Assembly: GCF_038396615.1 (NCBI RefSeq)
Contig: NZ_CP121689.1
Location: forward strand, 372,001 to 436,000
Source of the DNA: Thermatribacter velox
Lineage (GTDB): Bacteria > Atribacterota > Atribacteria > Atribacterales > Thermatribacteraceae
DNA length: 64,000 bases
Direction of reading: 5' to 3'
Part shown: positions 52,001 to 60,032 of the stretch, piece by piece
Numbering within the stretch: position 1 is the first letter of the stretch
Layout of the letters: each line of letters begins with the position of its first letter
Position numbers and translations under genes: made by a program
Notes under the pieces: generated by a model
The model's database searches: none
What the model was told of the DNA's origin: nothing
Seen by the model: only the letters and a program-made list of their open reading frames with translations

Positions 52001-53575
52001 TTAAGGGGTTTCCCCCGCTCTTTTTGGATATTGGAGCGATAGAATACGGTCTATCCGAAAGGTACGCTCTTCGCCCCTTGTCTGGCAGAATGCTCGCAAG
52101 CCCAGAAACTCTTTTCCCTGAAAACACATGGTTCCAATTTCCAGGGGAGTAATAATCCGGCGGCTTTTTTCGTCATTTCTTTTCAAATAAACTATTTCCA
52201 GTGTTTTTCCTTTTTCTCGTGCTTCTTCAAGAAAGGCAACTTTCTTTTCAAGCGGCAAGTTTGCTTCTGCTATTTTGTATTGGTACTCAGTGAGAAAGCG
52301 AACCACTGCTTTGTCCATACGGATGTGACCTTTTCGGATGGGTTTTTGAAGGACAATACCTTCTAAGGTCCTACAGCGAGAGAGCGCCACATAAAGCTGT
52401 CCATGGGCGAATGTTCCTCTGCTGAGGTCAATAATTACCCGGTCAAAGGTGAGTCCTTGACTTTTATGAATGGTAATTGCCCAGGCAAGCCGCAGAGGGT
52501 ACTGGGTGAAGGAGCCGATTTTTTGAGTGTTGATGCGGTGCTCGTGTTTATCGTAATAAAATTCAAACATCTCCCAGGTATATGGTTCTACTTCAACCGG
52601 TTCACCGTTTTTGAGAGCAAGGACTATCGCTTCTCCTGTTTTTTGCTTTTGAAAATCAACTATCTGACCGATGGTTCCGTTGACCCACCGCCCTGAAGAG
52701 TCGTTGTTGAGCAACATCACCTGGGCACCCTCTTTCAACCGCAGATTTGGGTCGGTTGGTAAGTCTGCGACTGAGCAGTCCCCGTTTATAGTGCCCGTGT
52801 ACACTTTTTCTTTTCCTTTAAGCATCTCCAGCCTTTTTTGGTTGATTTTTCGTGCGTTTTCGTTAGTGGTTGTAAGATAAACTGCGAATTCCTCTTTTTC
52901 TGGAAGGTACCCAGGAATGACTCGCTTATTGAGGAGCTCCAAGTCTTCTTCGCTTGCCGTATTGTTTCGAATCCGATTCAATATACCAATGAACTGCTCA
53001 TCACGCTGGCGGTAAATTTTTTCCAATTCTACAAAAGCAGGGTGAGCCTCCTGAAAGGATCGAGCGCTGAAAAAATAAGGGCTCTGGTAATGTTCTTGAA
53101 AGAGAACTTTTTCGCCTGGTTTTACCACTGGTGGAAGTTGATATAGGTCTCCGATGAATACCATCTGGATGCCACCAAAAACTTTGCCAGGTTTCTTGCC
53201 AAAGCGACGCAGGAAAGTATCAACACAGTCAAGGAGATCAGCTCGAACCATGGAAATTTCGTCGATTACAATAGTATCGAGATTTTTATACAGTTCCCGG
53301 TTAGCTGGGTTCAGCGATTCCACCACATCCAGCGTTACATCAGGGCGAAACCGAAAGAAAGAATGAATAGTTTGCCCCTGAACGTTAATGGCTGCCACTC
53401 CGGTAGGTGCCAGTACAGCCAGGCTTTTCTTAGTGTTTCCTCTGAAATACTGCAAAAGAGTTGACTTTCCTGTTCCTGCCCGGCCGGTGATAAAGACCGA
53501 CTGCTGGCTTTTTTCCATAATCTCCAGGGCCTTCATAAATTCTGAGTTGAATTCAAGATCCTTTGGAAAAGTCAT
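52001..53575 (-). CDS. Pif1-like DNA helicase with C-terminal WYL domain
   Basis: A 524-residue superfamily 1B helicase. Walker A is GRAGTGKSTLL (about 31-41), followed by VAINVQGQTIHSFFRF, DEISMVRADLLDCVD (motif II) and the C-terminal motifs TIHKSQGLTFDRVIIDL and YVALSRCRTLEGI. The last ~75 residues form a WYL domain: LEIVYLKRNDEKSRRIITPLEIG and LRAFCQTRGEERTFRIDRILSL. A Pif1-WYL fusion of this kind has been studied in Thermotoga elfii, where WYL binds single-stranded DNA. It could act in replication-fork repair or G4 unwinding. It is upstream of MsrAB on the minus strand, 174 bases away; that gap holds no gene I can support. Confidence 0.93.
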   Translation of the reverse strand: MTFPKDLEFNSEFMKALEIMEKSQQSVFITGRAGTGKSTLLQYFRGNTKKSLAVLAPTGVAAINVQGQTIHSFFRFRPDVTLDVVESLNPANRELYKNLDTIVIDEISMVRADLLDCVDTFLRRFGKKPGKVFGGIQMVFIGDLYQLPPVVKPGEKVLFQEHYQSPYFFSARSFQEAHPAFVELEKIYRQRDEQFIGILNRIRNNTASEEDLELLNKRVIPGYLPEKEEFAVYLTTTNENARKINQKRLEMLKGKEKVYTGTINGDCSVADLPTDPNLRLKEGAQVMLLNNDSSGRWVNGTIGQIVDFQKQKTGEAIVLALKNGEPVEVEPYTWEMFEFYYDKHEHRINTQKIGSFTQYPLRLAWAITIHKSQGLTFDRVIIDLSRGTFAHGQLYVALSRCRTLEGIVLQKPIRKGHIRMDKAVVRFLTEYQYKIAEANLPLEKKVAFLEEAREKGKTLEIVYLKRNDEKSRRIITPLEIGTMCFQGKEFLGLRAFCQTRGEERTFRIDRILSLQYPKRAGETP

Positions 53576-54313
53576 GGTAGAATCACCAACACCCAGCTGA
53601 AAATAGTTGCCGGCTTTGCCTTTTAACTACTGTGTCTATCGAGAACTTTTGCATTCTATACTATTTTTATGGTATTTTGTGGGTTCTCCTGCATGTTCTT
53701 CCGGCTTTTTGGGTTTTAAAGGAGCATAGTTTCCTTTTCAAGATAAAATTTCCCCCTATACCATTTTAGCATGGGTTGTTGCCGATTTGTGTAAACGAAT
53801 TAAGGTGGGGTAAGGTCGGTCAGAGCATTCGTGTTTCTGGAAAAATCTCATGTCTTCCTGGTTATGGGAGAGTCATTGATATTTCTACGCTTTAGCTTCC
53901 AAACCCCGTTCCAAGAAATATCCTGGGTTCCTGTGCTGCAAGGAAGAAAAATAACCGCGCTATGCCTTCTGGGTAAGTAAGGGCGAGAAGCATAAAAGGG
54001 AAGAGAAGATTTTAAAAAATGTACCTTCAATAAGTTGATGCTATTCAATGTAATTTGGAACATTGACAATGTTTCTTAAATAAGGTACTTTTTTAGTAGA
54101 TAAAAACAGGTAAAGAGTTTTGTTGATTTTTTATTTGCTCTGGTTATGATATATCAGATATTGGATAGTAGATCAATTTGGGTTTGGGGGGTGGTGCTGA
54201 CTCTTTAAAAAGCTTTAATGTGTATTGCAGTGTAGGATTTTTTACGGGCCAGGAATGCTGGTGACAGTTAGCAAAAAATCGTTACTGAAAAATGTCAGAA
54301 GGGGAGGTTATTC
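53576..54313. other. 738-base intergenic region with operator and unexplained structure
   Basis: No convincing gene lies here; a 73-codon minus-strand frame (53848-54069) has no recognisable features. The region contains a nested RNA-like structure: outer arms GTACCTT (54021-54027) and AAGGTAC (54082-54088) around an inner CAATGT-8-ACATTG (54046-54065), with a run of T after the outer arm. The TRAP promoter and GntR operator lie at 54123-54163. I do not recognise a known riboswitch family. Confidence 0.4.
54123..54163 (+). promoter_or_regulatory. TRAP operon promoter with overlapping GntR operator
   Basis: TTGATT (54123-54128), 16 bases, TATGAT (54145-54150). The core ATATATCAGATAT at 54149-54161 overlaps the -10 box, a position where a bound repressor blocks polymerase. 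The same 13 bases occur at 58198-58210 and 58902-58914. Confidence 0.65.
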
Positions 54314-55336
54314 ATGAAAAGTTTCAAATGGATTTCGGTACTGGTTGTTTTAACCTTTGTTTGCTTTCTCCTTGCGGGTTTAGCGATGGCTGTTCCCAAA
54401 TATGTTTTGAAATTTAACCATGTTTTGGGTGCAGCCGAACCGTATCACGAGGGTTTTTTGAAATGGGCCAAGGCTGTTGAAGAACGGACCAATGGCGATT
54501 TGAAAATCGAAGTATATCACAGCGCACAGTTAGGAGTCGAGGAAGACATTTTGGAACAAATCAGGGCGGGGGCAAACATTGGTCAAAACACTGATTCAGC
54601 GAGAATGGGTATGTATGTACCTGAGATTGCAGTTATGAATGCAGCTTACTTCATTGATTTCATGGGTGCTAAGACACCGGAAGAAGTTATGGAAACACTC
54701 AGAAAGATCAAAGAATCGGAAGTCATGAAGAAGTGGCTTAGGGATCTCGAGGAGAAATACGGTTTTAAGGTGCTTTCCTTCATGTGGGTTCAGGGCTACC
54801 GGCATTTTATAACTAATAAACCCATTCGGACTCCCGAGGACCTCAAGGGTTTGAGAATCAGAACGCCGGGAGCGCCTATCTGGCAGGAATCAATTCGCGC
54901 TCTTGGGGCACAGCCAGTAGCAGTTAACTTTGGAGAAATCTATACAGCCGTGCAGACCAAGGCGGTTGATGGTGCTGAGTTGGTATATGCTAATGTTGTT
55001 GCTGCCTCTCTTTACGAAGTTTTGAAATACATGTCGGAAACAGGGCACATATTGCTGATTAACTTTGAGGTGGTCAGCTCTAAATGGTTTAACAGCTTGC
55101 CGCCTGAATACCAGCAGATTCTGGTTGAAGAATGTGATAAAGCTGGCGTGGAAACCTCGCTTAAAATAATGCAAGAACTCGAAGAATCTTTTAAGCAGCA
55201 GGCCATTGAAAAGGGTCTTCAGGTTATCACTGATGTTGATAAGGAAGCTTTTATGAAGGCAGCAGAAAAAGCATACGAAAAGCTCAACTTGGTTAAGACA
55301 CGAAACGCGCTTATGGAAGCAATTAAGGAGGAATGA
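54314..55336 (+). CDS. TRAP transporter substrate-binding protein (DctP type)
   Basis: A 340-residue periplasmic binding protein for a TRAP transporter. The signal peptide MKSFKWISVLVVLTFVCFLLAGLAMAV precedes YVLKFNHVLGAAEPYHEGFLKWAKAVEERTNGDLKIEVYHSAQLGVEEDILEQIRAGANIG. The conserved binding arginine region is LKGLRIRTPGAPIWQESIRALGAQPVAVNFGEIYTAVQTKAVDGAE, which fits organic acids (C4-dicarboxylates, sugar acids, keto acids). A GGGGAGG site precedes the ATG. It is followed by a long 207-base gap with a hairpin before the two permease genes. Confidence 0.93.
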   Translation: MKSFKWISVLVVLTFVCFLLAGLAMAVPKYVLKFNHVLGAAEPYHEGFLKWAKAVEERTNGDLKIEVYHSAQLGVEEDILEQIRAGANIGQNTDSARMGMYVPEIAVMNAAYFIDFMGAKTPEEVMETLRKIKESEVMKKWLRDLEEKYGFKVLSFMWVQGYRHFITNKPIRTPEDLKGLRIRTPGAPIWQESIRALGAQPVAVNFGEIYTAVQTKAVDGAELVYANVVAASLYEVLKYMSETGHILLINFEVVSSKWFNSLPPEYQQILVEECDKAGVETSLKIMQELEESFKQQAIEKGLQVITDVDKEAFMKAAEKAYEKLNLVKTRNALMEAIKEE

Positions 55337-55474
55337 GCGGAGAGTTTTTGATTTTAATTTTAGTGTGTGTCTTGTGGAAGCGAAGCAGGGTGACAATGAA
55401 TAAACTGCTGAAAGGAAAATGCATACAAATAGTGGCAGCTTGTTTTGAGTTGGCATTCAAATGCTTTGCTGTGG

Positions 55475-55503
55475 AAAGGCCCAACCTGAAAGGTTGGGCC
55501 TTT
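55475..55503 (+). promoter_or_regulatory. Intercistronic hairpin between dctP and dctQ
   Basis: A perfect 13-bp stem (AAAGGCCCAACCT at 55475-55487, AGGTTGGGCCTTT at 55491-55503) with a 3-base GAA loop. What follows (GGCATTTAGCC) is not a T run, so it is not a classical terminator. It could stabilise the dctP mRNA or cut transcription of the permease genes. Confidence 0.8.
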
Positions 55504-55543
55504 GGCATTTAGCCAGAATGTGTTTTTTGAGGGGTGGTTGGTG

Positions 55544-56026
55544 GTGCATAAAATCGATTTTTATCTTCTCAAGTTTGAGAAAAATGCTGCGAAGGTTTTG
55601 GTTTTGTCCATGGTGGTCCTGGTTTTTGCTTCGGGCATTGCCCGTTTCCTTCATTACCCTATCAACTGGGCTGTAGATATCAGTACCTTCATGTTTGCCT
55701 GGGCCTGTTTTTTTGCGGTTGATGTAGCCTGGAGAGAGAACAAAATGATGAGGGTAGATCTCTTTGTCAAAAGGTTTCCGAAAAGAACGCAGAGGCTTTT
55801 CAGGCTCATCAACTATTTCATAATAATGGCTTTTTTGGTTTATCTGGTGATTTGGGGTTCTTACCTTTCTTATACCACGCGGTTCAGGACTTTTGTGGGC
55901 ATACCGGGTTTTAGCTACACCTGGGTCACCCTCAGTGTACCGGTGGGTGCGGCACTAATGTTTAGAACTGGCCTTTTGAAGATCAGAAGCGAATTTTTGA
56001 ATTTACGAGAAGCTACCAGGGCTTAG
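55544..56026 (+). CDS. TRAP transporter small permease (DctQ type)
   Basis: A 160-residue protein with four membrane helices, typical of DctQ. The family segment is FMFAWACFFAVDVAWRENKMMRVDLFVKRFPKRTQRLFRLINYFIIMAFL, and the ending has FSYTWVTLSVPVGAALMFRTGLLKI. GTG 55544 follows GAGGGGTGG; GTG 55541 and TTG 55538 are alternatives, and the longer in-frame start at 55502 lies inside the hairpin. It pairs with DctM to form the TRAP membrane complex. Confidence 0.88.
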   Translation: MHKIDFYLLKFEKNAAKVLVLSMVVLVFASGIARFLHYPINWAVDISTFMFAWACFFAVDVAWRENKMMRVDLFVKRFPKRTQRLFRLINYFIIMAFLVYLVIWGSYLSYTTRFRTFVGIPGFSYTWVTLSVPVGAALMFRTGLLKIRSEFLNLREATRA

Positions 56027-56039
56027 AGGAGGATTGGCA

Positions 56040-57323
56040 ATGCTTGTAGTTATAATTGCCTTTGTGGTTTTTCTTCTTTTGGGAATGCCTGTAGCTTTTG
56101 CAATAGGCATATCCGGATTTTTGTGGTTTTTGCAGCATTTAGACCTCCCTATTACCATACCCATTCAGGTTTCACTCTCTCAAACCCAGAGCTTTACCTT
56201 GCTGGCCATTCCCATGTTCATTTTGGCGGGAAATGTTATGAACAGTGCCGGGGTTACCAGAAGATTGATGGATTTTGCTTCTACCCTTACCGGGCACATG
56301 CGGGGTGGTCTGGGTCAAACCTCGGCTGTTCTTTCCACTCTCATGGGTGGTGTTTCTGGGTCCAGTATTGCAGATGCTGCTATGGAAACTCGCATGCTTG
56401 GTCCGGAGATGATTAAAAGAGGATATCCCAAAGGTTTTGCAGTGGCAGTGAATGTATGGACTTCTCTGATTACCCCAATTATTCCTCCGGGAATTGCTTT
56501 CATCATTTATGGAACTATTGGTCAGGTTTCAATTGGTAGACTCTTTGCGGCGGGTATTGTCCCGGGGGTTCTCTTGATGGTGGCTTATATGTTTGCCATA
56601 GGGGTTTCTGCAAAAAGAATGGGCTTGCAACCGGAAAGGGAAAAGCGAGCCCCGGCAAGTGCCATGGCAAAGGCTTTTTCGAGAAGCGTCTGGTCAGTTA
56701 TTTTCCCGGTGCTTTTGATTCTTGGTTTGCGAACTGGTATTTTTACCCCTTCGGAAGTGGGTTCGTTTGCCGTAATCTATGGTTTGCTGATAGGTTTTTT
56801 GTTACATCGTGAGTTAAACGTGAGAACCATGTTTAACGAGACTCTTGAGCATTCTATCGGTGATATCGGGAGTGTTATGTATATCATCGTCATGTCGGCG
56901 ATTTTCAGTTACGGCCTGGTCTGGGAGAGGATTCCCGAGGTTATGGCCAACACCCTGCTCGGGGTTACCACCAATCCCCATTTGTTGCTTTTGACTATTG
57001 TGATTTTCCTGGTTTTTGCTGGCCTTTTTATCGATGCTACTGCCTTGATACTTATGACCACTGCTGTTTTTCTGCCTGTGGCTCGCAAAATTGGCATAGA
57101 TCCAGTTTATTTTGGTTTAATGTTTATTCTTTCAGCAGCAATGGGCAATCAAACTCCTCCAGTGGGTGCGTCGATGTATGCTGGCTGTTCTATTCTTGAT
57201 GCATCTGTAGAGGAGTACACCCGGGCTTCCTTGCCCTTTTTTGTGGCTACCGTAGCGGTGATCATTTTGTTGATCTTTTTCCCACAGCTGGTGTTGATAA
57301 TTCCAAACCTTATATTTGGATAG
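56040..57323 (+). CDS. TRAP transporter large permease (DctM type)
   Basis: A 427-residue protein with about 12 helices. Conserved DctM segments are QSFTLLAIPMFILAGNVMNSAGVTRRLMDFASTLTGHMRGGLGQTSAVLSTLMGGVSGSSIADAAM and FILSAAMGNQTPPVGASMYAGCSI. It carries substrate with a Na+ or H+ gradient. ATG 56040 follows GAGGAGGA (56027-56033); TTG 56034 is possible. The SDR gene begins 11 bases after the stop. Confidence 0.95.
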   Translation: MLVVIIAFVVFLLLGMPVAFAIGISGFLWFLQHLDLPITIPIQVSLSQTQSFTLLAIPMFILAGNVMNSAGVTRRLMDFASTLTGHMRGGLGQTSAVLSTLMGGVSGSSIADAAMETRMLGPEMIKRGYPKGFAVAVNVWTSLITPIIPPGIAFIIYGTIGQVSIGRLFAAGIVPGVLLMVAYMFAIGVSAKRMGLQPEREKRAPASAMAKAFSRSVWSVIFPVLLILGLRTGIFTPSEVGSFAVIYGLLIGFLLHRELNVRTMFNETLEHSIGDIGSVMYIIVMSAIFSYGLVWERIPEVMANTLLGVTTNPHLLLLTIVIFLVFAGLFIDATALILMTTAVFLPVARKIGIDPVYFGLMFILSAAMGNQTPPVGASMYAGCSILDASVEEYTRASLPFFVATVAVIILLIFFPQLVLIIPNLIFG

Positions 57324-57334
57324 GGGGTTAGAGC

Positions 57335-58090
57335 ATGAACTTTCAGGATAAAGTTGTACTGATTACTGGAGCTGGTTCCGGGATAGGGCGCAAAACAGCG
57401 ATAATGTTTGCAAAGAGGGGCGCAAAAGTGGCAGTAAACGATATTTCTCTGGAACGAGGAAGTGAAACCGTAACACTAATTCAAAGTGAAGGGAACGAGG
57501 CTGTTTTTGTCGCTGGTGACGTATCGACGGAGGCTCAGAAGATAGTCGAGGAGACGGTGCGTGTTTTTGGAGGTCTGGATATTCTGGTTAACAATGCGGG
57601 AGTGGTGCCCTATGGGAATGTAGAGGAGACATCTGAGGAGGATTTTGAAAAGACGATGGCAGTAAATGTGAAGGGGCCGCTTTTACTTTCCAAGTATGCA
57701 GTTCAGGAGATGAAAAAACGTGGAGGAGGAGTAATAGTCAATGTCTCTTCCGAAGCCGGCTTAATAGGTATCCCTCGTAGATGTGTTTATAGTGTTTCCA
57801 AAGCGGCTTTGCTGGGTTTGACCCGATCTTTAGCGGTTGATTATGTGGATTATGGCATAAGAGTAAACGCTGTTTGCCCGGCTACTACTTATTCCCAGGG
57901 ACTTGCTGAACGTATCAAGGCCTCTCCAAATCCTGACGAGATGTTACAGAGAATGGTGGCGAGAATCCCCATGAAGAGATTGGGGAAAGAGGAAGAAATA
58001 GCTTTTGCGATTCTGTTTGCGGCCTGTGACGAAGCTTCTTTTATGACTGGAAGTGTGATCAATATTGATGGCGGTTCTACAATGGTTTAG
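57335..58090 (+). CDS. Short-chain dehydrogenase/reductase (FabG-like)
   Basis: A 251-residue classical SDR. The NAD-binding motif is TGAGSGIGRK (residues 11-20), with D in VAVNDIS pointing to NAD(H) preference. NNAG is at 87-90 (DILVNNAGVVPYGN), the catalytic Ser is in VNVSSEAGLIG, and YxxxK follows in CVYSVSKAALLGLTRSLA. The ending GSVINIDGGSTMV is typical. In this context (between a TRAP transporter and a TTT transporter) it more likely acts on a sugar acid or hydroxy acid than in fatty-acid synthesis. Substrate unknown. Confidence 0.92.
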   Translation: MNFQDKVVLITGAGSGIGRKTAIMFAKRGAKVAVNDISLERGSETVTLIQSEGNEAVFVAGDVSTEAQKIVEETVRVFGGLDILVNNAGVVPYGNVEETSEEDFEKTMAVNVKGPLLLSKYAVQEMKKRGGGVIVNVSSEAGLIGIPRRCVYSVSKAALLGLTRSLAVDYVDYGIRVNAVCPATTYSQGLAERIKASPNPDEMLQRMVARIPMKRLGKEEEIAFAILFAACDEASFMTGSVINIDGGSTMV

Positions 58091-58167
58091 GGTTCGCGGT
58101 TTTAAAGTTGAAGTTTTTTGGGATAGCCAGGATCTGTGGCTTTTGAAAAAGAGATAGGAAGCTTTTG

Positions 58168-58212
58168 TTGACAGATGTGGCCTATAATACTAAACTAATA
58201 TATCAGATATGA
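58168..58212 (+). promoter_or_regulatory. GntR-gene promoter with overlapping GntR operator
   Basis: TTGACA (58168-58173), 17 bases, TAAACT (58191-58196), with the 13-base core ATATATCAGATAT at 58198-58210 right at the start-site region. Repressor binding here would give negative autoregulation. A TATAAT at 58183-58188 is at the wrong distance (9 bases) from TTGACA. Confidence 0.6.
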
Positions 58213-58229
58213 TGTTCTTTTAATAAAGG

Positions 58230-58874
58230 GTGTTTACTGAGAATATGGGTCCTCAGAAGCTGGTTCGTGAAAGTATTGCAGAGCAGATTTATGCCATTAT
58301 TAAGGAAGAAATCCTTCTTGCTCGACGTAAGCCTGGAGAGCAGTTAAACCCTCGTAAACTGGCAGAGGAGTTTGAGTCGAGTGTTATGCCGGTTCGAGAC
58401 GCACTCAAGCAGCTGGTTGATGAGGGTCTGGTGGTGCGCAAGCCCCGAGTAGGGTTCTTTGTGCGTTCTTTCACTCCGCGAGAGGTAAGGGAAATCATGG
58501 AAGTGCGCAAGCTTTACGAGCTTTACTGTCTGGAATCTTATTTTGATTGCATAGATAAAGATAGACTGCGTTTCTTGCTTGAACGCTGTCTCTCCCGGGA
58601 TTGGCCTGCAGTCAAGAATCCAGAATTTGATCGCCTGGATGATGACATTCACGATCTAATTGTTAGTGCTTCTGGAAACACGTTTTTGATAGAAAGTTAC
58701 AATAACATAAAAGACAGGATATTTTTGATTCGCCATCTTGGGGAAAGTCAGGCTCGTCGGGCTAATGAAGAGCATGTACTTTTGATTCAGGCCATTTTGG
58801 ACGGTGATAAGGAAAGAGCCAAAGAAATTTTACAGGCTCATATTGACAGGGTTACCTGTGAAGTTTCCCTGTAA
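58230..58874 (+). CDS. GntR-family regulator, FCD subfamily
   Basis: A 214-residue regulator. The N-terminal winged helix (LVRESIAEQIYAIIKEEILLARRKPGEQLNPRKLAEEFESSVMPVRDALKQLVDEGLVVRKPRVGFFVRSF) is followed by an all-helical FCD effector domain. Its metal/ligand residues are in DDDIHDLIVSASG, EEHVLLIQAILDGD and LQAHIDRVTCE (Asp-His-His pattern). FCD regulators usually sense carboxylates such as sugar acids or oxo acids and release DNA when bound. Its own promoter and those of the TRAP and TTT operons carry the same operator. GTG 58230 or ATG 58245 may be the start; neither has an ideal ribosome site. Confidence 0.93.
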   Translation: MFTENMGPQKLVRESIAEQIYAIIKEEILLARRKPGEQLNPRKLAEEFESSVMPVRDALKQLVDEGLVVRKPRVGFFVRSFTPREVREIMEVRKLYELYCLESYFDCIDKDRLRFLLERCLSRDWPAVKNPEFDRLDDDIHDLIVSASGNTFLIESYNNIKDRIFLIRHLGESQARRANEEHVLLIQAILDGDKERAKEILQAHIDRVTCEVSL

Positions 58875-58899
58875 AGTTGGTTTTTATTTCTTTATTTGT

Positions 58900-58916
58900 T
58901 GATATATCAGATATCA
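58900..58916 (+). promoter_or_regulatory. GntR operator upstream of tctC
   Basis: TGATAT-ATCAG-ATATCA, the most symmetric copy (six-base arms), containing the 13-base core at 58902-58914. It lies 91 bases before the tctC start. No convincing -35/-10 pair is visible around it. Confidence 0.65.
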
Positions 58917-59006
58917 CTTTTGGGAGACTGGGGGTGGTGGTATAGGGTAACTTCTGAGAATTGGTAGTTGAGGTTTTAAAAAATTTTGAGAAAGGAGTGA
59001 ACAGTT

Positions 59007-59981
59007 TTGAAGAAACTTTTAATTGTTAGTTTGGTTTGTGTTGTGCTTTTCGGTATGGTTGCAGGTGTAAGGGCACAAAGCTGGCCTGAAAAAGAGGTGG
59101 AAATTATTATTCCCTGGTCGGCAGGAGGCGCAACCGATGTTTTGTTCAGGACAGTGGCCAAGTATTTTCCCAAGTATGCCAACGGAAAGCAGTTGATTAT
59201 TAAAAATGTTCCTGGTGGCGGTTCAGCGATAGGTTATGGAGAAGGTGCTAAGGCTAAACCCGATGGATACACGCTGGTTGCTGCAGTAAATCCCATCATT
59301 ACCAGAGCATTAATGGGTCCTGCTCCCTATCACCCGATAGAGAGTTTTGACCCGGTATGCCTTCTGGTGAAAAATCCCTGTTACATGTTAGTGAATAGCA
59401 AGTTGAAAAAGTGGAATACCCTTGCTGAGCTGGTCGAGTATGTTAAAGAAAATCCAGGATTAGTTACGGTTGGTAACGGTGGAGCTGGTGGTGGCAACCA
59501 TCTGGTAGCACTGCGTTTTGAGAACGCTTTTGGTCTCAAGTTTATTCATGTGCCCTTTGCTGGTGGTGCTCCTTCCATCAATGCTTTGCTTGGAGGACAT
59601 GTTGATGCAGTGGTTGCTTCGTCTCCTGAAGGATTTCCTAATGTCGAAGCAGGAGAACTCGAGATGCTTGCGGTTTTTGCTGAAGAGCGATTAAAGAAGT
59701 TTCCTCAATTTCCCACAGCTCGAGAACAAGGCTATGATTTCACGGCCTTTATGTGGAGAGGTGTGGTAGTACCAAAAGGAGTTAGCCCTGAACTGATACA
59801 GCAGATTGCTCAGGTTTTTAAAGCAATTATAGAAGACCCGGATTTCCAGAAAGATGCCGAAAATCTGGGACAGAATCTGGTTTACCTTGACCCGGAAGCT
59901 TTTAAGGAACACATAGCTTCAGAGCTTGAACGGTACCAGGAGATTATTGCGAAATACGAACTCGGAGAATTTTACAAATAA
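59007..59981 (+). CDS. tctC: Tripartite tricarboxylate transporter substrate-binding protein (TctC/Bug)
   Basis: A 324-residue periplasmic binding protein of the Bug/TctC family. After the signal peptide (MKKLLIVSLVCVVLFGMVAGVRAQS) it shows the family opening WPEKEVEIIIPWSAGGATDVLFRTVAKYFPKYANGKQLIIKNVPGGGSAIGYGEGAKAKPDGYTL, then HVPFAGGAPSINALLGGHVDAVVAS and AREQGYDFTAFMWRGVVVPKGVSPELI. It captures a tricarboxylate or other acid for TctAB. TTG start follows AAAGGAGTGA. Confidence 0.94.
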   Translation: MKKLLIVSLVCVVLFGMVAGVRAQSWPEKEVEIIIPWSAGGATDVLFRTVAKYFPKYANGKQLIIKNVPGGGSAIGYGEGAKAKPDGYTLVAAVNPIITRALMGPAPYHPIESFDPVCLLVKNPCYMLVNSKLKKWNTLAELVEYVKENPGLVTVGNGGAGGGNHLVALRFENAFGLKFIHVPFAGGAPSINALLGGHVDAVVASSPEGFPNVEAGELEMLAVFAEERLKKFPQFPTAREQGYDFTAFMWRGVVVPKGVSPELIQQIAQVFKAIIEDPDFQKDAENLGQNLVYLDPEAFKEHIASELERYQEIIAKYELGEFYK

Positions 59982-59987
59982 GGTTTT

Positions 59988-60019
59988 AGGCGCTTCCTCG
60001 GGGTCCCGAGGAGGCGCTT
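59988..60019 (+). promoter_or_regulatory. Intercistronic hairpin between tctC and tctB
   Basis: AGGCGCTTCCTCGGG (59988-60002) pairs with CCCGAGGAGGCGCTT (60005-60019) using two G-U pairs; the tip is tight so the innermost pairs probably open. It ends where the tctB ribosome site (TTGGAGG) begins, so folding could also reduce tctB translation. Confidence 0.75.
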
Positions 60020-60032
60020 GGAGGTATTAACA

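Noticed and set aside
51889-52152. Plus-strand open frame of 87 codons
   Set aside because: More than half lies antisense to the Pif1-like gene, there is no ribosome site, and no family features are visible.
53848-54069. Minus-strand open frame of 73 codons in the large gap
   Set aside because: Composition is not gene-like, no ribosome site precedes it, and it coincides with inverted repeats.
58168-58188. TTGACA and TATAAT read as one promoter
   Set aside because: They are only nine bases apart; a 17-base spacer to TAAACT fits better.
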